Below the pieces are notes generated by a model that worked only from the letters and a program-made list of their open reading frames with translations, was not told where the DNA came from and did not search any database. Shown one piece after another: positions 34,430 through 41,951 of a stretch of 64,000 nucleotides of DNA. This DNA comes from Streptomyces pseudovenezuelae. GTDB lineage: Bacteria > Actinomycetota > Actinomycetes > Streptomycetales > Streptomycetaceae. The number at the start of each line of letters is the position of its first letter. Within the stretch, counting starts at the first letter, position 1. Location of the stretch: NCBI RefSeq assembly GCF_029892565.1, contig NZ_JARXVH010000003.1, forward strand, positions 248,001 through 312,000. The letters are read 5' to 3'. Made by a program: the position numbers and the translations under genes.

Positions 34430-35617
34430 GTGACCCACGCCAGTACCCTCGCGCCCCGCCCTGTCACGGAGCCCGGTACCCAAGCCCGTACCCATCTGTC
34501 GACGGCGGCGGCCCTGGGCGGCGCCCTCGGTCTGTTCGCCGCCGCACGCCTGCTGGGCGTCGCCGCGCTGGCCCTGACGGCCTGGGCGACCGACCGGCAC
34601 TGGCCGGCGCTCCTGGGCCGCTCCTGGGACTCCCAGTGGTACCTGGGGATCGCGGCGCACGGCTACGGCCGGGCCCTGCACTTCCAGCCCGGTGTCGTCC
34701 ACAGCGATCTGGCGTTCTTCCCGCTGTACCCGGCCCTGGTCCGGGCGGTGACCGCGCTGAGCCCGCTGAGCGGGGGCGCGGCCGGGCTGCTCGTGTCCTG
34801 GCTCGCGGCGGCGGTCGCGGCCTGCGGGCTCTACACACTGGGCGCCCGCCTGCACGGCCGGGCGGTGGGCACGGCGCTCGTGCTGCTCTGGGGTCTGCTC
34901 CCGCACTCGATCGTGCTGTCGATGGCGTACACGGAGCCGGTCCTCACCGCCTTCGCCGCCTGGGCGCTGTACGCCGTGCTGGACGGGCGGTGGGTGTGGG
35001 CGGGGACGCTGGCCGCGCTGGCGGGGCTGGCCCGTCCCAACGGATTCGCGGTCGCGGCGGCGGTGCTCGTGGCGGCGGCGTACGAGATCTGTCGGGCGCG
35101 CGGAAAAGTTGTCCACAGGGTGTGGACGGGCGCGCTGCTCGCGCCGAGCGGCTGGGCCGCGTACGTCCTGTGGGTCGGCCACCGCAAGGGCGACCTGCTG
35201 GGCGGCTACTTCGAGGTACAGCGCCTGTGGGGGTCGAGGTTCGACTTCGGCAGGGGCTCGCTCCTCCTCGCCAAACACCTGCTCCTGCACGGCGACCGCT
35301 TCGTCTTCCCGATGACGATGATGATCGTCGCGGCGGCAACCGTCCTGTACGCCCTCCTGCTGGCGGACCGCGCCCCGCTCCCCCTGCTCGTCTACACGGG
35401 CGTCCTGCTCCTGATCGCGCTGGGCGGCTCGGGCTTCTTCGAGTCGAAGCCCCGCTTCCTGCTCCCCGCCTTCCCGCTCCTGCTGCCGCTCGCGCGGGCA
35501 CTGGTCCGCACGGCGAGAGCCCGGCCCTGGCACGCGACCGTGGTGGTCGGCGCCCTGGCCGGGCTCTCCTTCGGCTACGGGGCGTATCTCGTGGTGATCG
35601 CGAACACGCCGCTGTAA
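34430..35617 (+). CDS. PIG-V-like integral membrane mannosyltransferase
   Basis: About 395 aa from a GTG; start uncertain because an ATG at 34391 and a GTG at 34364 are also in frame and none has a strong ribosome site. Ten or so hydrophobic helices. The early loop WDSQWYLGIAAHGYG has the Asp and Tyr pattern expected for GT-C glycosyltransferases using polyprenyl-phosphate sugars, and FFPLYPALVRAV, MAYTEPVLTAFAAWALYAVL and FFESKPRFLLPAFPLLLPLA follow as in PIG-V proteins. Probably transfers mannose to a lipid or protein on the outer face of the membrane. Downstream of the aminotransferase gene by 90 bases. Confidence 0.8.
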   Translation: MTHASTLAPRPVTEPGTQARTHLSTAAALGGALGLFAAARLLGVAALALTAWATDRHWPALLGRSWDSQWYLGIAAHGYGRALHFQPGVVHSDLAFFPLYPALVRAVTALSPLSGGAAGLLVSWLAAAVAACGLYTLGARLHGRAVGTALVLLWGLLPHSIVLSMAYTEPVLTAFAAWALYAVLDGRWVWAGTLAALAGLARPNGFAVAAAVLVAAAYEICRARGKVVHRVWTGALLAPSGWAAYVLWVGHRKGDLLGGYFEVQRLWGSRFDFGRGSLLLAKHLLLHGDRFVFPMTMMIVAAATVLYALLLADRAPLPLLVYTGVLLLIALGGSGFFESKPRFLLPAFPLLLPLARALVRTARARPWHATVVVGALAGLSFGYGAYLVVIANTPL

Positions 35618-35672
35618 GTGCCGTGGACCGGAAGTGGGGCCGGAACCAGGACCGAGTAGCGAGTACCGGGGA

Positions 35673-36209
35673 CTACTCCCCGTCCTCGTCCTCGCCCTTC
35701 TCCTCCGCCTCATTGACGTCCTGCTCAAGGCCGAGCTGCTCGACGAGCCACTTGTCGAACTCGATGGCCGCGCGCACCCAGCTGACCGTCGAGGAGACGA
35801 AGTGCTCCAGGCTGACGCCGGTGCCGATCAGCATCTGCGCCTCGCCGATCAGACGGACGGTGCCGTCGTCATGCGTGTGCGTGTACACCTTGGGCCACAG
35901 GGTGCGCCGGTTCCAGTCGTCGATGGACTCCAGCAGCAGCGGCTTCTCGTCGATCTGGTGGGGCCGGTCGTAGAACGTCCGGACCGAGAAGACGGCCTGG
36001 TCGTCCTCGCCGCGGAACATGAAGTACGTGCGGAACTGCTCCCACGGCGCCGCGAGGTCTCCCTCGTCGTCGACGACATACTTCAGCTCCATCTGTTCGA
36101 GGAGCTGCTTCACGAGGTCCTGATCCGGGACAACGGGGCCCGCCGGCCCTTGGGGCTGCGGCTCGGGCTGGCCCCCGAAGTTCGGAATCGAGGACGGGTC
36201 GATGGTCAC
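35673..36209 (-). CDS. YbjN domain-containing protein
   Basis: 178 aa from GTG. The core (ELKYVVDDEGDLAAPWEQFR, VFSVRTFYDRPHQIDEKPLLL, DWNRRTLWPKVYTHTHDDG, GVSLEHFVSSTVSWVRAAIE) is the YbjN/T3SS-chaperone-like fold conserved next to clpB in actinobacteria. The N-terminal 30 residues are Pro/Gln-rich and the C terminus is acidic. Function unknown; a role in stress or sensory modulation is reported for distant relatives. Downstream of clpB on the same strand, 105 bases apart. Confidence 0.88.
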   Translation of the reverse strand: MTIDPSSIPNFGGQPEPQPQGPAGPVVPDQDLVKQLLEQMELKYVVDDEGDLAAPWEQFRTYFMFRGEDDQAVFSVRTFYDRPHQIDEKPLLLESIDDWNRRTLWPKVYTHTHDDGTVRLIGEAQMLIGTGVSLEHFVSSTVSWVRAAIEFDKWLVEQLGLEQDVNEAEEKGEDEDGE

Positions 36210-36314
36210 CGTGAATTTCCCTTCATATGGATGCCGTCATCCTCCCTCATGCGGGGAGGGGGGTGGCAAGCCCGACGGCCGGAAACTCACCACCCCCTGG
36301 TCAGGGCGTGAAAG

Positions 36315-38912
36315 TCACAGCGTCTTACCGGTCGCCCGCCCCACGATCAGCCCCTCCCCGAACGTGTCCACCCGTACCGTGTCGCCGTCCTTGATCTCGC
36401 CGGAGAGGATCTCCTTGGCGAGGCGGTCGCCGATGGCGGTCTGGACGAGGCGGCGCAGGGGGCGGGCGCCGTAGGCCGGGTCGTTGCCCTCTTCCGCGAG
36501 CCAGGTCAGGGCGTCCTCGCTGACCTCCAGGATGAGGCGGCGTTCCGCCAGGCGCTTGGCGAGGCGGTCGATCTGGAGGCGGGCGATGCGGGCCAGCTCG
36601 TCCTTGGCGAGGGCCGAGAAGACGACCAGGTCGTCCAGGCGGTTGAGGAACTCCGGCTTGAAGGAGGCCCGGACCACGTCCATGACCTGGTCCTTCTTCT
36701 CCTGCTCACTGGTCAGCGGGTCGACCAGGAACTGGCTGCCCAGGTTCGAGGTGAGGACCAGGATGACGTTGCGGAAGTCGACCGTGCGGCCCTGGCCGTC
36801 GGTGAGGCGGCCGTCGTCCAGCACCTGGAGGAGGATGTCGAAGACCTCGGGGTGCGCCTTCTCGACCTCGTCGAGCAGGACGACGGAGTACGGGCGCCTG
36901 CGGACCGCCTCCGTGAGCTGGCCGCCCTCCTCGTAGCCGACGTAGCCGGGCGGGGCGCCGACCAGGCGGGCCACGCTGTGCTTCTCGCCGTACTCGGACA
37001 TGTCGATGCGGACCATGGCCCGCTCGTCGTCGAAGAGGAAGTCGGCGAGGGCTTTGGCGAGTTCGGTCTTGCCGACGCCGGTGGGGCCGAGGAAGAGGAA
37101 CGAGCCGGTGGGGCGGTCGGGGTCGGCGATGCCGGCCCGGGTGCGCCGTACCGCGTCGGACACCGCCTGCACGGCCTCCCGCTGGCCGATCAGGCGCTTG
37201 CCCAGCTCGTCCTCCATGCGCAGCAGCTTCTGCGTCTCGCCCTCCATGAGGCGTCCGGCCGGGATGCCGGTCCAGGCGGCGACGACGTCCGCGATGTCGT
37301 CGGAGCCGACCTCGTCCTTGACCATGGTGTCCCGGGAGGCCTCCACCTCGGCCTCCGAGGCGGCCTCCAAGTCCCGCTCCAGGGTGGGGATCTCGCCGTA
37401 GAGCAGCTTGGACGCGGTGTCGAAGTCGCCGTCGCGCTGGGCCCGTTCGGCCTGGCCGCGCAACTCGTCGAGCTTCTCCTTGAGTTCACCGACGCGGTTG
37501 AGGGACTGCTTCTCCTTCTCCCAGCGCGCGGTCAGGCCGCGCAGCTCCTCCTCCTTGTCGGCGAGGTCGCGGCGCAGCTTCTCCAGGCGCTCGCGGGAGG
37601 CCGGGTCGGTCTCCTTCTCCAGCGCCAGCTCCTCCATCTTCAACCGGTCGACCACACGCTGGAGTTCGTCGATCTCGACGGGCGAGGAGTCGATCTCCAT
37701 GCGCAGGCGGGAAGCCGCCTCGTCGACCAGGTCGATGGCCTTGTCGGGCAGGAAGCGGGAGGTGATGTAGCGGTCGGAGAGGGTGGCGGCGGCGACCAGC
37801 GCGCTGTCCGCGATCTGGACCTTGTGGTGGGCCTCGTAGCGGCCCTTGAGCCCGCGCAGGATCGCGATCGTGTCCTCGACCGAGGGCTCCGCCACCAGGA
37901 CCTGCTGGAAGCGGCGCTCCAGCGCCGGGTCCTTCTCGATGCGCTCGCGGTACTCGTCCAGCGTCGTCGCGCCGACCATGCGCAGCTCTCCGCGCGCGAG
38001 CATCGGCTTCAGCATGTTGCCGGCGTCCATGGCGGAGTCCCCGCCCGCGCCGGCGCCCACGACGGTGTGCAGTTCGTCGATGAACGTGATGATCTGCCCG
38101 TCGGAGTCCTTGATCTCCGCCAGGACCGTCTTGAGCCGCTCCTCGAACTCGCCGCGGTACTTGGCGCCCGCGACCATCGCGCCCAGGTCGAGGGCGACCA
38201 GCCGCTTGTTCTTGAGGGACTCGGGCACATCGCCCTTGACGATCCGCTGGGCGAGGCCCTCGACGACGGCGGTCTTGCCGACGCCGGGCTCGCCGATCAG
38301 CACGGGGTTGTTCTTGGTCCGCCGGGACAGCACCTGCACGACCCGTCGGATCTCCTGGTCGCGGCCGATGACGGGGTCGAGCTTCCCCTCCCGCGCGGCC
38401 GCGGTGAAGTCCGTCCCGAACTTCTCCAGCGCCTTGTACTGGCCCTCCGGGTCAGCCGTGGTCACCCGGCGCCCTCCCCTCGCCTTCTGGAAGGCCTCCT
38501 GCAGCTTTTTCGCGGTGGCCCCCTGCCCGGACAGTACGTCACCGGCCGCGCCGCCCTTCGCGGCGATCCCGATGAGCAGGTGCTCGGTTGACAGGTACTC
38601 GTCACCGAGCTCCTTGGCCCGCTCGGCCGCGTCCGCGATGACCGCGAGCAGCTCCCGGTTGGGCTGCGGCGGCGCGACGGTGGAACCGGTCACGCTGGGC
38701 AGCGAGCCGAGCACCTTCTCCGCGCCGGCCCGGACGGCGGCCTGATCGGCGTCGACGGCGGCGAGCAGGTCGGTGATGTTCTCGTTCTCCTGCCCCTGGA
38801 GCAGAGCGAGGAGCAGGTGGGCAGGGGTGAGGTCGGAATGCGCCTCGGTCACGGCCCGGTTGCTGGCCGCGTTGATCGCGTCCCGGCTCCGGTTGGTCAG
38901 CTCTGCGTCCAC
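36315..38912 (-). CDS. clpB: ATP-dependent disaggregase ClpB
   Basis: 865 aa from a GTG with AGGAGGAG upstream. Hexameric AAA+ chaperone that works with DnaK-DnaJ-GrpE to dissolve protein aggregates. N-domain residues 1-150; first ATPase module with Walker A GEPGVGKT (207-214); middle coiled-coil domain (about 400-520, [20 protein letters not shown]), which marks ClpB instead of ClpA/C; second module with [15 protein letters not shown] and sensor region [10 protein letters not shown]. No ClpP-binding loop is expected. A HAIR site 114 bases upstream predicts HspR repression, linking it to the dnaK operon. Confidence 0.98.
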   Translation of the reverse strand: MDAELTNRSRDAINAASNRAVTEAHSDLTPAHLLLALLQGQENENITDLLAAVDADQAAVRAGAEKVLGSLPSVTGSTVAPPQPNRELLAVIADAAERAKELGDEYLSTEHLLIGIAAKGGAAGDVLSGQGATAKKLQEAFQKARGGRRVTTADPEGQYKALEKFGTDFTAAAREGKLDPVIGRDQEIRRVVQVLSRRTKNNPVLIGEPGVGKTAVVEGLAQRIVKGDVPESLKNKRLVALDLGAMVAGAKYRGEFEERLKTVLAEIKDSDGQIITFIDELHTVVGAGAGGDSAMDAGNMLKPMLARGELRMVGATTLDEYRERIEKDPALERRFQQVLVAEPSVEDTIAILRGLKGRYEAHHKVQIADSALVAAATLSDRYITSRFLPDKAIDLVDEAASRLRMEIDSSPVEIDELQRVVDRLKMEELALEKETDPASRERLEKLRRDLADKEEELRGLTARWEKEKQSLNRVGELKEKLDELRGQAERAQRDGDFDTASKLLYGEIPTLERDLEAASEAEVEASRDTMVKDEVGSDDIADVVAAWTGIPAGRLMEGETQKLLRMEDELGKRLIGQREAVQAVSDAVRRTRAGIADPDRPTGSFLFLGPTGVGKTELAKALADFLFDDERAMVRIDMSEYGEKHSVARLVGAPPGYVGYEEGGQLTEAVRRRPYSVVLLDEVEKAHPEVFDILLQVLDDGRLTDGQGRTVDFRNVILVLTSNLGSQFLVDPLTSEQEKKDQVMDVVRASFKPEFLNRLDDLVVFSALAKDELARIARLQIDRLAKRLAERRLILEVSEDALTWLAEEGNDPAYGARPLRRLVQTAIGDRLAKEILSGEIKDGDTVRVDTFGEGLIVGRATGKTL

Positions 38913-39001
38913 GTTCGCGCTCTCCTCCTGGCGTCAGCGGTCTTGACAGGTCTGTGCGGGGGTCCTGGGAAGTCTGTGCGGGGTCCCGGGAAGTCTCCCA
39001 T

Positions 39002-39016
39002 GCTGACTCAGTCAGC
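39002..39016. promoter_or_regulatory. 15-bp palindrome between HAIR and clpB
   Basis: GCTGACTCAGTCAGC: two perfect 7-bp arms around one central base. It differs from HAIR, so it may be a second operator or lie in the 5' leader of clpB mRNA. Confidence 0.45.
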
Positions 39017-39025
39017 GTGCACAAA

Positions 39026-39046
39026 GTTGAGTCTATTCCGCTCAAG
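39026..39046. promoter_or_regulatory. HAIR operator (HspR site) of clpB
   Basis: GTTGAGT-N7-GCTCAAG, a near match to the HAIR consensus CTTGAGT-N7-ACTCAAG with exact spacing. Its TTGAGC half could also serve as the clpB -35 box on the minus strand, so bound HspR would block RNA polymerase. Confidence 0.85.
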
Positions 39047-39059
39047 GCGATCGCGACAC

Positions 39060-39086
39060 AAAAAACGCCCCCGCACAGACGGGGGC
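39060..39086 (-). terminator. Rho-independent terminator upstream of clpB
   Basis: On the minus strand GCCCCCG-TCTGTG-CGGGGGC followed by GTTTTTT. A classical intrinsic terminator with a T-run, rare in this genome. It stops the Rieske-like gene transcript before the clpB promoter. Confidence 0.85.
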
Positions 39087-39163
39087 ACTTGGGCGTTGGT
39101 CATTTCCGGCCACTGATGATCGCCGGACGATTGCTCCGACACCCGGAGATTCCAGGCAAAACT

Positions 39164-39204
39164 GCAGCGGCGTCACCGTGTTCAGGTCACGGTGACGCCG
39201 CTGC
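39164..39204 (-). terminator. Strong 16-bp hairpin after Rieske-like gene
   Basis: Perfect arms GCAGCGGCGTCACCGT and ACGGTGACGCCGCTGC around nine bases; followed on the minus strand by AGTTTTG. First of two terminators in tandem. Confidence 0.75.
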
Positions 39205-39247
39205 GGGGGGAAGCACCTGCGCGATCTGTTACGACGGGGGAATCGCG

Positions 39248-39583
39248 TCAGGCACTGCGGGGGGTGGCTGAGATGGTCCGTAGGTTGGGGGCTTCCGGTT
39301 CCACCAGCCGATGGTCTCGCTGATCAAGGTTCACAAAGATCATTCCGTACCGAATCGCACATCGAACAGGCTGCGGCGCCCCCCGAGGCCGCCGCAGACA
39401 CCGATAGGCCCGTACGTCCTCGTCCTCGTCCCGCGTCACGACGACCGGCTCTCCGAAGACGGTCACCATCAGCGAGTCCCCGGGGTGGGGGATCGCGGTG
39501 ACCAGATCGATGAAGTGCCAGCCGGAGCGGTAGGCCGTGGCCATTTCGCGACGGAAGGAGCGGTCGTCGGGTGGAGTGGTCAT
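39248..39583 (-). CDS. Rieske-like protein lacking iron-sulfur ligands
   Basis: 111 aa; ATG overlaps the stop of the DSTW-repeat peptide gene (ATGA). YRSGWHFIDLVTAIPHPGDS, then VTVFGEPVVVTRDEDEDVRAY and YGMIFVNLDQ copy the backbone of the Rieske domain of ring-hydroxylating oxygenases. In a true Rieske protein a C-x-H motif and a C-x2-H motif bind the 2Fe-2S cluster. Here the region between reads YRCLRRPRGAPQPVRC: Cys62 and Cys75 remain, the ligand His residues are gone, and the loop is shortened. It is therefore not a normal Rieske protein. A structural or peptide-binding role is possible. High-G/C third positions and coupling to the peptide gene support a real gene. Confidence 0.75.
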   Translation of the reverse strand: MTTPPDDRSFRREMATAYRSGWHFIDLVTAIPHPGDSLMVTVFGEPVVVTRDEDEDVRAYRCLRRPRGAPQPVRCAIRYGMIFVNLDQRDHRLVEPEAPNLRTISATPRSA

Positions 39584-39837
39584 GACTCGGCGACCCACGT
39601 GCTGTCGCTCGGAGCGACCCAGGTGCTGTCATCCGGTGCGTCGGACGCCGTGACGACCCAGGTGCTGTCGCCGACGCCGACGGCAGTCACAGTGGTCGTG
39701 CGCCAGGTACTGTCGCCCGCCGTAGCACTGTCGGTCCCCGCAAAGCCACTCAGAGCCCCGAAAGCCACAACGGCGGAGAAGGCGGCGACTAGCGCCGAGC
39801 GAAGCATTCTCTTATGCATAGTCGGCTTCGTCCTCAT
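39580..39837 (-). CDS. Secreted peptide with four DSTW repeats
   Basis: 85 aa, ATG with GGGAGAGGTG upstream; an ATG six codons later is an alternative start. A positively charged N terminus and hydrophobic helix (SALVAAFSAVVAFGALSGFA) form a signal peptide, likely cut near residue 33-40. The mature 45 residues carry the tetrapeptide Asp-Ser-Thr-Trp at 42-45, 57-60, 70-73 and 78-81, each but one preceded by Gly/Asp/Ser and followed by Val or Arg. No Cys. Spacings shrink from 15 to 13 to 8. The gene is translationally coupled to the Rieske-like protein and divergent from three LuxR-type regulators. I know no characterised family with this repeat. It could be a signal, a modified peptide precursor or a surface peptide. 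Confidence 0.75.
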   Translation of the reverse strand: MRTKPTMHKRMLRSALVAAFSAVVAFGALSGFAGTDSATAGDSTWRTTTVTAVGVGDSTWVVTASDAPDDSTWVAPSDSTWVAES

Positions 39838-39950
39838 TTGAAGGTCACCTCTCCCCCGTCCGAATACGACGATGGCCCATTCCGGCACGTCATGGCCACA
39901 CAATCGATGCATCATGTTCCTGCACGTTCAGGACCCTGGGGGGTGGAGAT

Positions 39951-40934
39951 TTGACAATAAATGAGACTAAGCGGACACATCCTCACGGGCTGACCGACCT
40001 GTGCGCGGAAGGGCGTCGCCTCTACGGGAACGCTCTCCGGACGGGACGCGTCGCCCGTACGGATGTGGAACCCGCACCCTGTTTGATGGAGTTCGCCCTC
40101 CTTCATCCCGATCCTGACGACCCGACCTGGCTGCGTCCCGTACCTCCTTCGATTGCCCTCGCCCAGCGGCTCAACCCGATCGAGAGCGAGATCACCCAGC
40201 GCCGGCGGATGTCGATCGAACTCGCCGACGCTTTCGAGCCGTTCATGACCCTCAGCGCCCAGTCCACGGCGACCACGCACTCCATCACGGTGCTGGAGGG
40301 CCTGGACCGGATCAACGCGGCACTCGATCTGGCCACCGCCCAGTGCCAGACGGAGATGCTGACCGTGCAGCCGAGCCGTCGCCGGCTTGAGCACACCCTC
40401 GCCCAGGGCCTGAACCGCGACCGGCCGCTGATCGAACGCGGCTGCCGCATCCGCACCCTCTACCAGCACCCGGCCCGCTACAGCCCCGAGACACTGGCCT
40501 ACGTCGCCCAGTTCACCGAGGGCAAGGTCGAGTACCGGACGATCGACGAACTCGTCGAGCGGCTGATCATCTGCGACGAGACCGTGGCCTTCATCCCGAC
40601 CCGCGACGACGGGGAGATCGCCCTCGAACTCAGGCATCCGGGGCTCGTCCGCTACCTGATCAAGGTCTTCGAGTTCATGTGGAACCGCGCGGTCCCGCTG
40701 AGCGCCGGCGCACCCTACGAGACCGCCCCCGACGGCATCACCGAGATCCAGCACTCGATCGCCAAGCTCCTCATCGAGGGCCACGTCGACGAGGCGATCG
40801 CCCGGCGCCTGGGCATGAACGTCCGCACCTGCCGTGCCCACATCGCCAAGCTCGCGACGGCTCTGGGCAGCGGCAGTCGCGCGCAGCTCGGGTTCCTCAT
40901 AGCCCAGTCGGGGATCCTGAAGCAGGAGCCCTGA
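39951..40934 (+). CDS. LuxR-type regulator with PLD/TrmB-like middle domain (paralogue 1)
   Basis: 327 aa from a TTG just after GGTGGAG. N-terminal block HPHGLTDLCAEGRRLYGNALR, EPAPCLMEFALLHPDPDD. Middle block (about 90-240) GLDRINAALDLATAQCQTEM, ERGCRIRTLYQHPARYSPET, FTEGKVEYRTIDELVERL, DETVAFIPTRDDGEIALELRHPGLV has the look of a phospholipase-D-like/TrmB effector-binding domain without HKD catalytic motifs. C-terminal LuxR helix-turn-helix about 260-325 (EIQHSIAKLLIEGHVDEAI, RRLGMNVRTCRAHIAKLATA). No receiver domain. Divergent from the DSTW peptide gene across 113 bases, so it is its most likely regulator. Confidence 0.85.
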   Translation: MTINETKRTHPHGLTDLCAEGRRLYGNALRTGRVARTDVEPAPCLMEFALLHPDPDDPTWLRPVPPSIALAQRLNPIESEITQRRRMSIELADAFEPFMTLSAQSTATTHSITVLEGLDRINAALDLATAQCQTEMLTVQPSRRRLEHTLAQGLNRDRPLIERGCRIRTLYQHPARYSPETLAYVAQFTEGKVEYRTIDELVERLIICDETVAFIPTRDDGEIALELRHPGLVRYLIKVFEFMWNRAVPLSAGAPYETAPDGITEIQHSIAKLLIEGHVDEAIARRLGMNVRTCRAHIAKLATALGSGSRAQLGFLIAQSGILKQEP

Positions 40935-40973
40935 CCCGCAGAAGCAGAAACCGCAGGAAGAAGTAGGACACAC

Positions 40974-41951
40974 GTGACGACACAGCCACACCGGCACGGT
41001 CCGGAGGAACTGTGCGAGGAGGGCCTGGAGCTGTACGGCCGAGCGCTGCGTGCCGGGCACGTCAGCGGCGCGGACGTGCGGGCGGCCCCCTGTCTCGTCG
41101 ACTTCGGCCTGCTGAGCCCCGCCCCCGCGGACCCCGACCGTCTGGAGCCCGTCGCCCCGGCCCTCGCCCTGCACCGCAGGCTGAGCGCCTCGGCGGACCG
41201 CATCGCCGACGAACGCCGGCGCGAGCAACGGCTGGCCGAGACGTTCGAGCCGCTCATGCGCATCGACGGGCAGCGCACGGCCCCGACGGACCCGCCGGCC
41301 ATCGGCCTCATCGGCGGACTCGACCGGATCAACGAGGCCATCGCCGCGGCCATGGCCGACGCCTCCCGCGAGCTCCTGGCCATCCAGCCCTACAACGGCC
41401 GCAACCCCGCCTCGCGCCTGGCCAGGAGCCTGGGGCGCGACCAGGCCCTGCTCGACCGCGGCGGCCGTATCCGCACCCTCTACCAGCACACCCAGCGCCA
41501 CTCGCCGGCCGTGACGGCCCGCTACGAGCAGCTGGACGGCGACGCCGAGGCACGGACCCTGGACCAGGTCACCGAGCGCCTCGTCGTGGTCGACCGCACG
41601 GTGGCCTTCATCCCGGCCAACGCGGACCGCACGCTCGCCCTCGAAGTGCGCCACCCGGTCCTGATCGACTACTTCGCCATCACCTTCGACCGCCTGTGGC
41701 ACATGGCCGCCCCGATGTACCCCGAGACGGTCCCGCCCGCCACCCTCAACGGCATAACTCCCCGCCAGCACGCCATCGCCGCCCTCCTCGTCGAGGGCCA
41801 CACCGACGCCGTCATCGCGGAGCGCCTGGGGCTGAACGTGCGTACCGCGCGCGTGCACATCGCCAAGCTCGCGGCGACGCTGGGCAGCGAGAGCCGGGCG
41901 CAGCTGGGCTATCTCATCGGGCGGTCGGGGATTCTTGACCGGGAAGGGTGA
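40974..41951 (+). CDS. LuxR-type regulator (paralogue 2)
   Basis: 325 aa from GTG with TAGGA upstream, 39 bases after paralogue 1, same strand and probably same mRNA. Same three-part layout: RHGPEELCEEGLELYGRALR; GLDRINEAIAAAMADASREL and RGGRIRTLYQHTQRHSPAV in the middle; ITPRQHAIAALLVEGHTDAV, AERLGLNVRTARVHIAKLAA in the C-terminal helix-turn-helix. The segment DRTVAFIPANADRTLALEVR is shared almost exactly with paralogue 3, so the three genes arose by local duplication. Its last 38 bases overlap the convergent paralogue 3. Confidence 0.85.
   Translation: MTTQPHRHGPEELCEEGLELYGRALRAGHVSGADVRAAPCLVDFGLLSPAPADPDRLEPVAPALALHRRLSASADRIADERRREQRLAETFEPLMRIDGQRTAPTDPPAIGLIGGLDRINEAIAAAMADASRELLAIQPYNGRNPASRLARSLGRDQALLDRGGRIRTLYQHTQRHSPAVTARYEQLDGDAEARTLDQVTERLVVVDRTVAFIPANADRTLALEVRHPVLIDYFAITFDRLWHMAAPMYPETVPPATLNGITPRQHAIAALLVEGHTDAVIAERLGLNVRTARVHIAKLAATLGSESRAQLGYLIGRSGILDREG

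Larger units (their letters stand above)
38913..39247. other. 335-base clpB leader and terminator region
   Basis: Contains, from clpB outwards: the ribosome site, a 15-bp palindrome (39002-39016), the HAIR operator (39026-39046), and two strong hairpins (39060-39086 and 39164-39204) that end the incoming transcript from the Rieske-like gene. No ORF is supported here. Confidence 0.7.

Noticed and set aside
32720-35728. 1002-codon minus-strand frame
   Set aside because: Only its last 100 codons (the membrane protein) are real; the rest is antisense to the aminotransferase and mannosyltransferase.
36241-36259. Stem CCTCCC/GGGAGG after clpB
   Set aside because: Only 6 bp with a 7-base loop and no T-run; too weak to call a terminator.
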